NCBI GenBank assembly: GCA_963772805.1
Contig: CAVYYU010000008.1
Location: forward strand, 868,001-932,000
DNA length: 64,000 nucleotides
Reading direction: 5' to 3'
Source of the DNA: Legionella_A sp963772805
GTDB lineage: Bacteria; Pseudomonadota; Gammaproteobacteria; Legionellales; Legionellaceae
Below, piece by piece: positions 17,341 to 25,812 of this stretch (its first letter is position 1; every line of letters starts with the position of its first letter). The translations under genes and the position numbers were made by a program. Under the pieces are notes generated by a model. That model was not told the origin of the DNA, made no database searches, and saw only the letters and a list, made by a program, of their open reading frames with translations.

Positions 17341-18169
17341 TCGACTCGGCTGGATTGAAACCCGTCATCCCTTGTTATCGGTGCGCCAACAGTGCGAAAT
17401 ACTGGATCTAAGCCGTTCCAGTGTTTATTATGCACCACGGCCCAAAGTGTTCAGCGATGAGCAGCTGGCATTGCTACGCTTGGTCGATGAAATTTACACG
17501 AAATACCCGTTTTTTGGTACAAGGCAAATGAGCGATTATATTTCCTTGCATAATCAGCCATGTAAACGCCATGAGACACGATGGGCCTACGAGCACATGG
17601 GGTTACACTCACTTGCACCAGGCCCGCATACGAGTAAACCGCACCCGGAGCATAAGGTATATCCATATCTGTTACATGACGTCGAGATTGTACGACCATG
17701 TCAGGTTTTCAGCACGGATATAACCTACATTCGGCTGAAACACGGGTTTGTGTATTTAATCGCCGTCATAGACTGGTACAGCCGTTTTGTGCTGGATTGG
17801 CAGCTCAGCATCAATATGGAGGCTGATTTTTGTGTGGAAACGCTTGAGCGAGTATTGGCTCACTCACGTTGTGATATATTTAACACCGATCAGGGGTCGC
17901 AGTTTACAAGCAAGGATTTCACTGATGTTCTTAAAAAGCATCAGATTGATATCAGCATGGACGGTAAAGGCCGCTGGGCAGACAATATTTTTGTTGAACG
18001 TCTATGGCGCTCAACAAAGTATGAATGCATATACCTACAGGAGTGGGAAAACGTAGTCTCAGTAAGGGATGCGATAAGAGAATACTACCGTTTTTATAAT
18101 TACGAAAGACCGCACCAAAGTCTTAACGGGCGAACACCCAGCGAGATTCATAGAAAAATATTACACTAA
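17333..18169 (+). CDS. IS3-A OrfB (rve transposase), copy 1
   Basis: 278 residues in the -1 frame relative to orfA, GTG start overlapping its end by 8 bp. DDE motifs: STDITYIR (Asp), NTDQGSQF (Asp) and ADNIFVERLW (Glu). Normally made mainly as an OrfAB fusion. Confidence 0.93.
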   Translation: MDDRLGWIETRHPLLSVRQQCEILDLSRSSVYYAPRPKVFSDEQLALLRLVDEIYTKYPFFGTRQMSDYISLHNQPCKRHETRWAYEHMGLHSLAPGPHTSKPHPEHKVYPYLLHDVEIVRPCQVFSTDITYIRLKHGFVYLIAVIDWYSRFVLDWQLSINMEADFCVETLERVLAHSRCDIFNTDQGSQFTSKDFTDVLKKHQIDISMDGKGRWADNIFVERLWRSTKYECIYLQEWENVVSVRDAIREYYRFYNYERPHQSLNGRTPSEIHRKILH

Positions 18170-18199
18170 ATGGTGCGCTATCGCGCCGTTGTGTGTAAT

Positions 18200-18321
18200 G
18201 GGGCTCTGCCCCAAACCCCAGGATATTTGAAGACGTGATTCGAATAAACAGGGTGTAGGATTCGGGCAACAAAAGCTGCCCGGAATCACGTCACGGTCAT
18301 CGCCGTCCCCGGCTGTGCCGT
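18200..18321 (+). ncRNA. Shared IS-associated structured cassette (IS3-A version, copy 1)
   Basis: After the orfB stop: hairpin GGGGC-TCT-GCCCC (18200-18212), AAACCCCA, GGATATTT (18221-18228), then a 10-bp stem GACGTGATTC (18232-18241) with GAATCACGTC (18283-18292) enclosing hairpin CGGGCA/TGCCCG, then part A (18293-18321) in inverted orientation: ACGG-n5-GCCG-[TCCC]-CGGC-n4-CCGT. The order is reversed relative to the other IS types, where part A comes first. Equivalent part A copies: 26765-26793, 42777-42805 and 56558-56586 (reverse). Confidence 0.45.
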
Positions 18322-18404
18322 GGCTTAATGATAATAGAAATTGAGCGAGAAATTATATCTTAACTTTTTGTTAAAATGGTCTAGATTTTGCGCCCGCTAT
18401 AGTG

Positions 18405-18568
18405 ATGCCAGTATCCGAACAATATCACTTACCCGCGCACTCACCCTGCTCGCATCTACTCACCTGGTATTGCAGAATGCGCAAATAGACTTTATTGTAA
18501 TAGTCGTATTTGTCTCCATAAATTATTATCTTTTTGAGCGGCAATGGCGATTGTCTTGGCTAAAATAA
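18405..18568 (+). pseudogene. 3' remnant of the IS-interrupted fatty acid hydroxylase gene
   Basis: Deleting the 1,433-bp IS and one GTG duplication joins codon GGT-GGT-G to AT-GCC-AGT and the frame stays open for 54 codons to TAA at 18566-18568. The rejoined tail has a hydrophobic segment (NAQIDFIVIVVFVSINYYLF) and ends with basic residues, the missing last membrane span. The ancestral protein would be about 402 residues. Confidence 0.88.
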
Positions 18569-18598
18569 CCATTCTGTTCCCCAAGAAAGGAGGATCAC

Positions 18599-19201
18599 AT
18601 GCCAAAGGATACTGGTGCCGTAAAAATCACAGAAAAAACAAAATATGATACCTATCAAATATGCTCTGCATACGACTATGACGAGGGGAGATTGGTTGAA
18701 CTCTATGATGAGTTTAATGATGAACTAAGAAAACATGAGGCAACGATTGATCGATTGGCAACCTTACATGATGAATTAAATAAAGAAATGATCTGTCCAC
18801 AAAAAAGTCAGTCATCTGAACAAAAGCATGAAAAATGTCCGAGAGTAAAATCAAATGAATCTTTTCAAGATATATTACTCAATAATAGCGAAAGTCTTGA
18901 CCCACTTTATGATGATGTAAAAAAATTAATTGACCAATACAATCGCAGCTTGCAAAGTCGCTGTTGTTTTTTTTCAAGCACAAAAAATTCCAAACTTGCT
19001 TTTTTAGAAGCATTAAAAACAGAGTACATCAACCTTGAAAAAGACCATCGCTCATTAGCAGCAGCATTAGTAGCAATAAAAGATAATTACAAAGCACAAT
19101 GGTCAACCATTATTGCCGGAGGATGGGTATCGAACCAAACATTAGATTTAATCAATAAGATTGAGGCATCACAACCGAACATTGAATCAAAGCGTTATTG
19201 A
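18599..19201 (+). CDS. Unknown cytosolic-type protein, 200 residues
   Basis: Start ATG is preceded by a strong AAAGGAGG site. No signal peptide or membrane segment. Charged, predicted mostly helical, with coiled-coil-like patterns at about residues 35-65 and 130-165, and a short Cys pair in RCCFFSS near 121-127. No family recognised. It lies directly after the hydroxylase tail (30 bp) and may have been co-transcribed with it before the IS arrived. Confidence 0.6.
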   Translation: MPKDTGAVKITEKTKYDTYQICSAYDYDEGRLVELYDEFNDELRKHEATIDRLATLHDELNKEMICPQKSQSSEQKHEKCPRVKSNESFQDILLNNSESLDPLYDDVKKLIDQYNRSLQSRCCFFSSTKNSKLAFLEALKTEYINLEKDHRSLAAALVAIKDNYKAQWSTIIAGGWVSNQTLDLINKIEASQPNIESKRY

Positions 19202-19262
19202 GCCACATCGTTGCTGTAAATTTATAGCCCATAGAGGTCGAAAAAAACTCATCGGCAACTTG

Positions 19263-19748
19263 CTAATTAACCAAGTTTCCGTGACAATTTTTAAATTTTT
19301 TCAGGCTACCACATGGACAAGGGCTGTTGCGCCTAACTGTTTGTTTTTTTTCTTTTTTGCTGTCTGGATGAAGGCCATCCACATAAAACCACTTTCCGTC
19401 CAGGCGGTGAAACTCACTTATTTCGCAAATGGATTTCAACTGCTCACCCTCAAGGTAACGAGCGATAAACTCAACGTACCCTTGATCAGGCGTGCCAATT
19501 CTCACAGCAATTATCTTCAACCCGAGCCAGATAACGCGCTCCGCCCAAGACCGTGCCACCACCTCAACAAATCCAATTAAAGGCTTTCCCCGCATGGTGT
19601 TAGAGATGTAGGCAATATTGGCCAAGGAATATGCAGTATAGCGCGAACGCATCATCGCCTCTGGTGATGCGGGAATCTGCTCATCGGAAAGATATACCCC
19701 GCAGCAATCCGAATAATCAATTTCTGAACCGCATGGGCACTGTTTCAT
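19263..19748 (-). CDS. ychJ: YchJ-family SEC-C zinc-motif protein
   Basis: 161 residues from the ATG at 19748; a TTG six codons upstream is possible but neither has a clear ribosome binding site. An N-terminal CPCGSEIDYSDCC and a C-terminal CPCGSLKKFKNCHG are the two SEC-C zinc-binding motifs that bracket the YchJ core (PEAMMRSRYTAYS near 34-46). The function of the family is not settled. The next gene upstream (CvfB-like) ends 30 bp away on the same strand. Confidence 0.88.
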   Translation of the reverse strand: MKQCPCGSEIDYSDCCGVYLSDEQIPASPEAMMRSRYTAYSLANIAYISNTMRGKPLIGFVEVVARSWAERVIWLGLKIIAVRIGTPDQGYVEFIARYLEGEQLKSICEISEFHRLDGKWFYVDGLHPDSKKEKKQTVRRNSPCPCGSLKKFKNCHGNLVN

Positions 19749-19777
19749 AACGTCGTAATTATCCAAATTATAGATGT

Positions 19778-20620
19778 TTATTCAACACCTTTATCCCGCA
19801 AACGAATTCCGCCAGACTCTATGTCAATTAAGCCCTGCTTATAAAGATGGCCAATCGCACTTTTAAAACTTTTCTTACTGTCGCCTAATGCGCGTTTGAT
19901 ATCAAGCGATGAACTCTTATCATGCAGCGGTAAAAAACCACCTTTTTTTTGCAACTCCTCCAATATGCGTTGCGCTAGAACCGTTGTGTGGCCATGTCCC
20001 ATTTTTCGCAAAGCAATATCAATCTTGCCATCTTCACGCACGGTTTTAATATAGCCACGCATTTTTTTTCCATAAACCAAACTCTGAAAAATATCCGCCG
20101 CATGAATCAAGCCCCAGTGACTATCATTAACCACCACCTTGCTTCCTAGCTCGGTGTTTTCAGCGATCATCAAATTAACCTCATCCCCTCGCCGAAAATG
20201 ATGCGGCGTCTTATCCAAACAATGATCAAGTTTGGAACTTGCGATAATGCGTCCTTGATTATCTAGTTTGACATAGACGAGATAGAATTTATCTTTTTCC
20301 AACGGGCGATGTTGCTCAGGCCTTGGCACTAATAAGTCTTTATCCAATCCCCAATCCAAAAAAGCACCAACGGGGTTTACATCGATCACTTTCAAGTAAG
20401 CACAACAACCAACCATTGCACGAGGGGACAAGGTTGTAGCAATGATCCGATCATCTGAATCAAAATAGATAAACACATCAACCAGGTCATTCACCTTGGT
20501 GCCCTGCGGCACGAATTTATTAGGCAACAAGATTTCACCCCATTCGCCACCCTCCAGGTAAAGACCAAATGCAACCTCTTTCACTACCCTTAATTTGTTA
20601 AACTGTCCTACTGTTATCAT
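19778..20620 (-). CDS. CvfB-like RNA-binding S1-domain protein
   Basis: 280 residues. The order fits the CvfB/YitL family: three S1-like beta-barrel segments (about 1-65, 66-140 and 145-215, the second with NPVGAFLDWGLDKDLLVP and the third with HWGLIHAADIF) followed by a winged-helix domain (about 220-280, DIKRALGDSKKSFKSAIGHL). The family binds RNA and influences virulence gene expression in Gram-positives; the role here is unknown. It is probably co-transcribed with ychJ. Confidence 0.88.
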   Translation of the reverse strand: MITVGQFNKLRVVKEVAFGLYLEGGEWGEILLPNKFVPQGTKVNDLVDVFIYFDSDDRIIATTLSPRAMVGCCAYLKVIDVNPVGAFLDWGLDKDLLVPRPEQHRPLEKDKFYLVYVKLDNQGRIIASSKLDHCLDKTPHHFRRGDEVNLMIAENTELGSKVVVNDSHWGLIHAADIFQSLVYGKKMRGYIKTVREDGKIDIALRKMGHGHTTVLAQRILEELQKKGGFLPLHDKSSSLDIKRALGDSKKSFKSAIGHLYKQGLIDIESGGIRLRDKGVE

Positions 20621-20679
20621 TTATTTACTCACTTTTTTATAGGCACGAATCCTACCATACAAACACTCAAGTGTTATCT

Positions 20680-23196
20680 TTATAAATGAGGATGCAAATA
20701 GGGCGGTGAATGGGTACAAACTACTTGCATCGAAGGAAAAAAGCTCAATGTTGGCGAGTAACAAGCTGGAAATTGCTGGCGTTTTACTTTGAAATTGTCC
20801 AAAGATTTCAGCAAGCTATCGACTGTTTCAGGAATTGCGCGAACTGACTCCTCTCGTCCGCGATTATTCACATAAAGATGTTTGAAAATAAGAGCAACTT
20901 CACTTCGGCCTTTTTCAGACGCTGTTAGCAACGCCAGATAAAACAGGGTCAATGGATCTACTTTTTTATAATCGTCTGCTGCAGATAATATTTCCTCAAT
21001 CCAAACTGCGTAACGATCAGTATTTTTTTCCAATCCAGGGAAAAGTACGGCGATCAAATTAAGCTCACGCAGCAAACTGAATTTACCTTTTAAAGCAAGC
21101 CCATCATCAAACAGTTTTTTCATGCGGGTATCAAGCAGATCAATATGGATTTCTTTAAGGTATAGATTAAGCTCGCACGCAGTCTGGCTAATGGCTTGTT
21201 TTATCTCTGAGGGAAAAGACCACTCCATTTTAAAAATGTCTGTAATGGCTCGCAAAATGCGCGAAGGGTCTCTCCTAAAAGACTCAACAGGTTTTTCGAT
21301 TGTCTTATATGTTCCTGCGACAAGATATTTTAGACCGCCCAGTGGATCTCTAACTACACCATCCAATCCTGCAAATAATGCCTTATGATGGCAATCAAGC
21401 TCAAGTGCGCGTACTTTCAAATCGGCCAAATTGGAACAATATACAATTTCAACGATTGGGCACAAGTTTACGAAGCGATAAGCATGGATGCCTTTCGCTA
21501 CTTCCAATCTTTTGTATTTTTTAATTGAACCCTCAAAGCACTTTTCAATTTCATTAGGAGGCATCGTGGTGTACAGGTCAAAATCACAACCCGCCATATT
21601 TGATGATTTTTTCTGCAATTGCGCTGCCACATTGTAGGTAACAGATGAGCCACCAAGATAGGCAATATATTTTCCAGCACCTTCAAGGATATAGAGAAGA
21701 GCCTTAATATTACTGGGCAGTTCCATTATCAGATTTTCAGCATAATTTCTTGTGTTTTTTTCTTCTCCCAGCTGCGGGTTCGTTTTTTGTCTTCTTTGTA
21801 TGTCATAGTCCCTTTTTTTCTTTCTTTCGGCGTTTTCTTCCTCACGTTTTACTGACTGCAAATCAGCTTTTATTTTGTTAATCTGTTTTTGTGTTTCACT
21901 TTGTTCTCCTCTTCTTTTCTCTTCCTGTTCCCTTTCATCCTTGTATTTTCTAGCTTTGGCAACTTTGGCATCCTCCTCTTGCTTAATTTCAGCAAGTAAT
22001 TCTTTACAGTTGTTCGCGCTCTCCACCGTCTTAACGATAGCACCGCGGGTACGCACAATCAGGTTTTCGCAAATTTTTGATGGTCGATATTTTTGCGCTG
22101 TTTCAAAATTAGCAGATGCTTGAACATAATTTTGCTCTTGATGGGCAATCAGACCTGCAAGAATTGCCCGTGTTCGCGCAATATTATCATCAATTGAGAA
22201 CTCCGGAGCACTTTGATTACCCTCTGAATAGAGTGTTGCGAAGTTTATGTATGCATCAAGCAACCATTTTGTGATTTCGCACAATCGCCTGCCTTCATTT
22301 GTAGTCAAGTCTAATTCTAACAAGTAGTCTTCTATGTACACTGTAACCAACGTCAATAAAGACGTCGAAACCCTGTAATATGAGTCATTTTTTATGTTGG
22401 CTGATTGAATCTGCTCAATAATGTCCGGTATTGGAAAATTGGCCCTTACAGGTGATGATGGGTTTTTTTTAAAAAAATCAGCTTGGTTTTTTACGAGCTG
22501 AGCATAGGCGATTAATGCTTCACCATATCTTGCACTTTGAAATGCTTTACTCGCAATATTTATCCATCCTTGCGGGGTTTCTTCTTTCAAAAGCAAAAAA
22601 CTTGATGGTTTTTGGGGGAGGGGGGAACTTGATGAGTGCAAAAGTAGCAGTACTTCGTGAAACATGGATTTTCCAAAATCACAAGGATGTTGTTTCAACG
22701 ATGCCAAATAAAGCTCAGATGCCCTTTTGTAATTTTTTTCACCAAATTGAACTTGCGCATCAGCGAGCAATTTAGCCGCATTGTATATATTAGACTGCTC
22801 TCCTTTTATTAATAAATACAAGGATCTACGAAGGGCTGTAAATTGTATTTTAGCCTCATCTAATGTACGAGCAGATAAATTTTGTTCTAGTAGCTGAATG
22901 GCTGCATTAATTAACTCGGATTTTTTTTCTAAGGGAATTTTATCTAAATTCCGAAGAATACTTATGCATATATGGTGAACAGCATCATCATGATCATTTT
23001 GTTGCTCAAGCGCTCTTGTTTGAATATTTTTGATCAAGTTATGTAAAAAAGGAATTGCCACATCATCCAAAGGTGAAGACATTAACCCTGTGGCATACTC
23101 AATACTATCTATAAAGCTATCCAACGAAATGTTACTGCTGGGTGACGACTTCGACTCTTGCTGACCTGTAGGCATAACGGATACTCTTCTCTGCAT
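20680..23196 (-). CDS. TPR/coiled-coil protein fused to a CCA/poly(A)-type nucleotidyltransferase domain
   Basis: 838 residues (an ATG seven codons in, at 23175, has a better AGAAGAG site). Residues 1-390 are helical with TPR-like repeats (KNYKRASELYLASLKQHP and SARYGEALIAYAQLVKNQ). Residues about 395-470 are a highly charged coiled coil. About 495-720 resemble class II tRNA nucleotidyltransferase/poly(A) polymerase: GGSSVTYN (about 517) and the catalytic DFDLYTT (about 542) in place of GGxVRD and DxD, RDPLGG (about 607) and RDPSRILRA (about 643) from the neck. It is about twice normal CCA-enzyme length. Possible effector or RNA-modifying enzyme; the target is unknown. Confidence 0.7.
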   Translation of the reverse strand: MQRRVSVMPTGQQESKSSPSSNISLDSFIDSIEYATGLMSSPLDDVAIPFLHNLIKNIQTRALEQQNDHDDAVHHICISILRNLDKIPLEKKSELINAAIQLLEQNLSARTLDEAKIQFTALRRSLYLLIKGEQSNIYNAAKLLADAQVQFGEKNYKRASELYLASLKQHPCDFGKSMFHEVLLLLHSSSSPLPQKPSSFLLLKEETPQGWINIASKAFQSARYGEALIAYAQLVKNQADFFKKNPSSPVRANFPIPDIIEQIQSANIKNDSYYRVSTSLLTLVTVYIEDYLLELDLTTNEGRRLCEITKWLLDAYINFATLYSEGNQSAPEFSIDDNIARTRAILAGLIAHQEQNYVQASANFETAQKYRPSKICENLIVRTRGAIVKTVESANNCKELLAEIKQEEDAKVAKARKYKDEREQEEKRRGEQSETQKQINKIKADLQSVKREEENAERKKKRDYDIQRRQKTNPQLGEEKNTRNYAENLIMELPSNIKALLYILEGAGKYIAYLGGSSVTYNVAAQLQKKSSNMAGCDFDLYTTMPPNEIEKCFEGSIKKYKRLEVAKGIHAYRFVNLCPIVEIVYCSNLADLKVRALELDCHHKALFAGLDGVVRDPLGGLKYLVAGTYKTIEKPVESFRRDPSRILRAITDIFKMEWSFPSEIKQAISQTACELNLYLKEIHIDLLDTRMKKLFDDGLALKGKFSLLRELNLIAVLFPGLEKNTDRYAVWIEEILSAADDYKKVDPLTLFYLALLTASEKGRSEVALIFKHLYVNNRGREESVRAIPETVDSLLKSLDNFKVKRQQFPACYSPTLSFFPSMQVVCTHSPPYLHPHL

Positions 23197-23817
23197 ATGT
23201 CAATTAAGAGGAAATCTTCATTCTATTTATCCCCCCTCCTTCATTTGGGGCATTAGTATAACACTGTGTTCAAATTTAGTATATTTTTTGCAATCTAGTA
23301 CGGGTCTATATTTGCTGAACTTACGGCAAGTCTGCGTGACTGTTGACAGCACCATTTGTTAGCCTATAGCCTCGATAAATTGAAGAAGCTGCACCATGAA
23401 ACCATTTTTGAACAGTTCTATGGGCTCGCAGCATTAACTCGCCCAGGACAGACTCGTTTTGAGTGTGAAATTATTCTTGCGATAAAACCAAAATAACGGT
23501 GCGGTCATCCAAATGTGTGACACGCTAAGTCATAACATCTCAAAGACTCACGACACGATTGTGTACAACGGCTTATCTCAAGGCTTTCGAAAGTTTGATG
23601 AGTTAAAGGCATTTTACCCGGAACAATGCTTGGCCATTTATCTCATCACTAACAGACAACATCGTTGATGGATACCAATCTTTATTAAAATCATACGGAA
23701 AAAAATCATTCGTGTTAAATGGCGAAAATCATCTATTTTTTCTTAACTCTCCCTTAATAAAAATACTATATAATAGCGCGAAAATTGATCAATAAATAAT
23801 CAGCAGAGGGCCTTAAA
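23197..23817. other. 620-bp intergenic region with coding relics and a dispersed 25-bp repeat
   Basis: Holds a 25-bp repeat (23317-23341, partner at 40347-40371), a coding-like stretch ending in a stop at about 23494-23496 (contains EQFYGLAALTRPGQTRFECE), and a 51-codon frame with ATG at 23513 and TGA at 23666-23668 (contains YNGLSQGFRKFDELKAFYP). I recognise neither; together they look like fragments of a decayed gene. The right 100 bp are AT-rich and probably carry the lipase promoter. Confidence 0.4.
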
Positions 23818-25470
23818 ATGCCATTCAACGGCCAAAACGAAACAAAGAACACGACGGCATCAGCTGAAGAAAATCTGTTAAATAACGATTACTCTCAATC
23901 TTCTTCACACCAAAATGAGTGCAAACCGGCCACCTCAACTACTTCCCTGATTTCCCCTGCGCCTTCTCGCTCAAACTCTCATTTCGATATCGACACGGCA
24001 AGCACAGGATCGACTGGAAGTGAGTACTCATGTTCCTCGCCTGACCTAGATGCAAAAGAAAGGTTAAGAACCCCATCGCCTGTTCTTGATGAATATAAAA
24101 CCAGTGAAAACCTTGCTCATATTTTTGCTTATGCACAAGACAATCAAACAGGAGATGTCTTTTCTTGTGACAATACTGATTTTAATATTATCAATATGCG
24201 ACCTGTTAGTGGGCTTGTCTGCTATATTTTATTTCCACGCATTGAAACAGAAGAAGAAAAAGACCACCACGAGATAAAAATAGTTTTCAGAGGCACCAAA
24301 TGTTTAGCAGGAGCGTTGCGTGATATAGAGGATGCTCCAGGAAGTGATTCTTTTGCACAAGCTAAAATGGTTCTCATTCAAACTATTTATAATATTGCGC
24401 ATGCTGTCTCGAAAAATAAAACCACGCTATCATTTAGTATCTATGGGCATAGCCTAGGCGGTGCTGATGCTCAAAATTTGTTTGTTGCCCTGATGGAGAC
24501 AATCAACAGCGCCGACTCAACTACTTGCTTGGGCAAGGTCACAAAACTAACACTTAATGCTTTCAACTCATCGGGTGTAAGGCAACAAATGGCGGATGAC
24601 TCACTTATTTTAGCAACTGCATTAAAGAACAAATATAACAATCTCTCGCTTAATCTTAATTGGTGCATTGCTGCAGGAGATGGGGTACAACAAACAGGCG
24701 AAGCAAACATTTTAGCAACAGCGACAGCTGAAATTGCCAATGTCACACTGCTCAAAGTGTTTCCCAAAAAGAGTGGCGAATATATTTGGAGTAGTGGCTG
24801 GAATGTCATTCAAGCCGCTTGGGCGCTGCTTAACACAAAACAAGCACACTCGGCGCAGCTATTTAATTCTCATAAGAATAACCATGGCATGGATAAAGAC
24901 CCTGAGTATTATTCTAATAATAATGATCCAGAAGCCATCATTTCACAAAAACTCAATAAAAAAAGCAACACTATCAGCTCAGTGTTGTATTTGACTACTT
25001 CCATACGTCGAGCCATTGCCACTAGGCCTAGGCCTGATAACGAATTAAAAACCAACATAAAAACGATGATAGATGAACTAACTAGACAGGATGTCCGCAT
25101 TACAGAATTAAATAATATAGACGTTATAAAAAAAGGATGTATTCATAATTCACCTACGTGCAGTTCATTGTCATCTGCAGCTGGCAACGATGACGACCAC
25201 GTTGATTTCAGCACGCCTCAAAACCTGGTCTCTGAAATACCGTCTAATAACTCACTTAATTGGAAATTAGCCGGGGTTGAAAATAAAGCCACCACACCTA
25301 TGCCGACAACAACATTATCAGTAGACTTGCATCGACATACTCCGACGTCCACTCTTCCCATTAATGTCGCTCGAGGAAGACCGCAGTTAGCGGATGAAAC
25401 AGCAGAAATCGAACATCATCAACAAAACAGTAATGCGCATTATAGTGGGTCAAGAAATTCAGACCACTAA
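23818..25470 (+). CDS. Lipase (class 3)-like effector candidate, 5' part, cut by IS3
   Basis: 541 native codons to 25440, then 9 IS-encoded codons and a stop. Residues 1-85 are Ser/Thr-rich and disordered. The alpha/beta-hydrolase part (about 95-330) shows KIVFRGTK near 152-159, comparable to the class 3 lipase oxyanion segment, and the nucleophile elbow YGHSLGGADAQ (about 210-220) with Ser in GHSLG. A candidate acid and His follow but I cannot fix them. Residues 420-541 are Thr/Ser-rich linker. The remaining 177 codons are on the other side of the IS. No signal peptide; a Dot/Icm-type effector is a reasonable guess, not shown. Confidence 0.75.
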   Translation: MPFNGQNETKNTTASAEENLLNNDYSQSSSHQNECKPATSTTSLISPAPSRSNSHFDIDTASTGSTGSEYSCSSPDLDAKERLRTPSPVLDEYKTSENLAHIFAYAQDNQTGDVFSCDNTDFNIINMRPVSGLVCYILFPRIETEEEKDHHEIKIVFRGTKCLAGALRDIEDAPGSDSFAQAKMVLIQTIYNIAHAVSKNKTTLSFSIYGHSLGGADAQNLFVALMETINSADSTTCLGKVTKLTLNAFNSSGVRQQMADDSLILATALKNKYNNLSLNLNWCIAAGDGVQQTGEANILATATAEIANVTLLKVFPKKSGEYIWSSGWNVIQAAWALLNTKQAHSAQLFNSHKNNHGMDKDPEYYSNNNDPEAIISQKLNKKSNTISSVLYLTTSIRRAIATRPRPDNELKTNIKTMIDELTRQDVRITELNNIDVIKKGCIHNSPTCSSLSSAAGNDDDHVDFSTPQNLVSEIPSNNSLNWKLAGVENKATTPMPTTTLSVDLHRHTPTSTLPINVARGRPQLADETAEIEHHQQNSNAHYSGSRNSDH

Positions 25471-25518
25471 AGCAGGGTAATTAAGATATAATCCTCGCTC
25501 ATAAACAAGGTTACAATA

Positions 25519-25812
25519 ATGAGCGAAAAGCGTAAAAAATACACTCCAGCAGAAAAGGCGAAAATTGCGCTGGAGGCGATTAAAGCCGAACTAACATTAG
25601 CACAAATTAGCTCAAAATATGGAGCCCATGCGACTCAAATTAATGCATGGAAAAAACAAGCGTTGGCGCTGTTTCCGGATTTATTTAGTGATAAGAACAA
25701 ATCGGAGACTACTGATTATGAAAACCAACTTGGTAAATTATATGAACAAATTGGCCGTTTAAAAGTAGAAAATGATTTTCTAAAAAAAAAGTCTGAGGTG
25801 TTCAGTGGATGA
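25519..25812 (+). CDS. IS3-A OrfA, copy 2
   Basis: 97 residues, as copy 1 except for Lys in place of Glu in QLGELYEQ. The A9 slippery run near the end is preserved. Confidence 0.93.
   Translation: MSEKRKKYTPAEKAKIALEAIKAELTLAQISSKYGAHATQINAWKKQALALFPDLFSDKNKSETTDYENQLGKLYEQIGRLKVENDFLKKKSEVFSG

Larger units (their letters stand above)
16969..18401 (+). mobile_element. IS3-family element A, copy 1
   Basis: 1,433 bp with ends TATAGTGGG...CCCGCTATA and longer imperfect inverted repeats (left TATAGTGGGTCAAG, right complement TATAGCGGGCGCAA). A 3-bp target duplication GTG flanks it (16966-16968 and 18402-18404). It holds orfA, orfB and, after orfB, a structured non-coding stretch. A TATAAT box at 17017-17022 lies upstream of orfA. 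Confidence 0.95.

Noticed and set aside
17451..17699. Antisense frames repeated in every IS3-A copy (82 and 64 codons)
   Set aside because: They recur only because the IS recurs; no start signals and no protein family.
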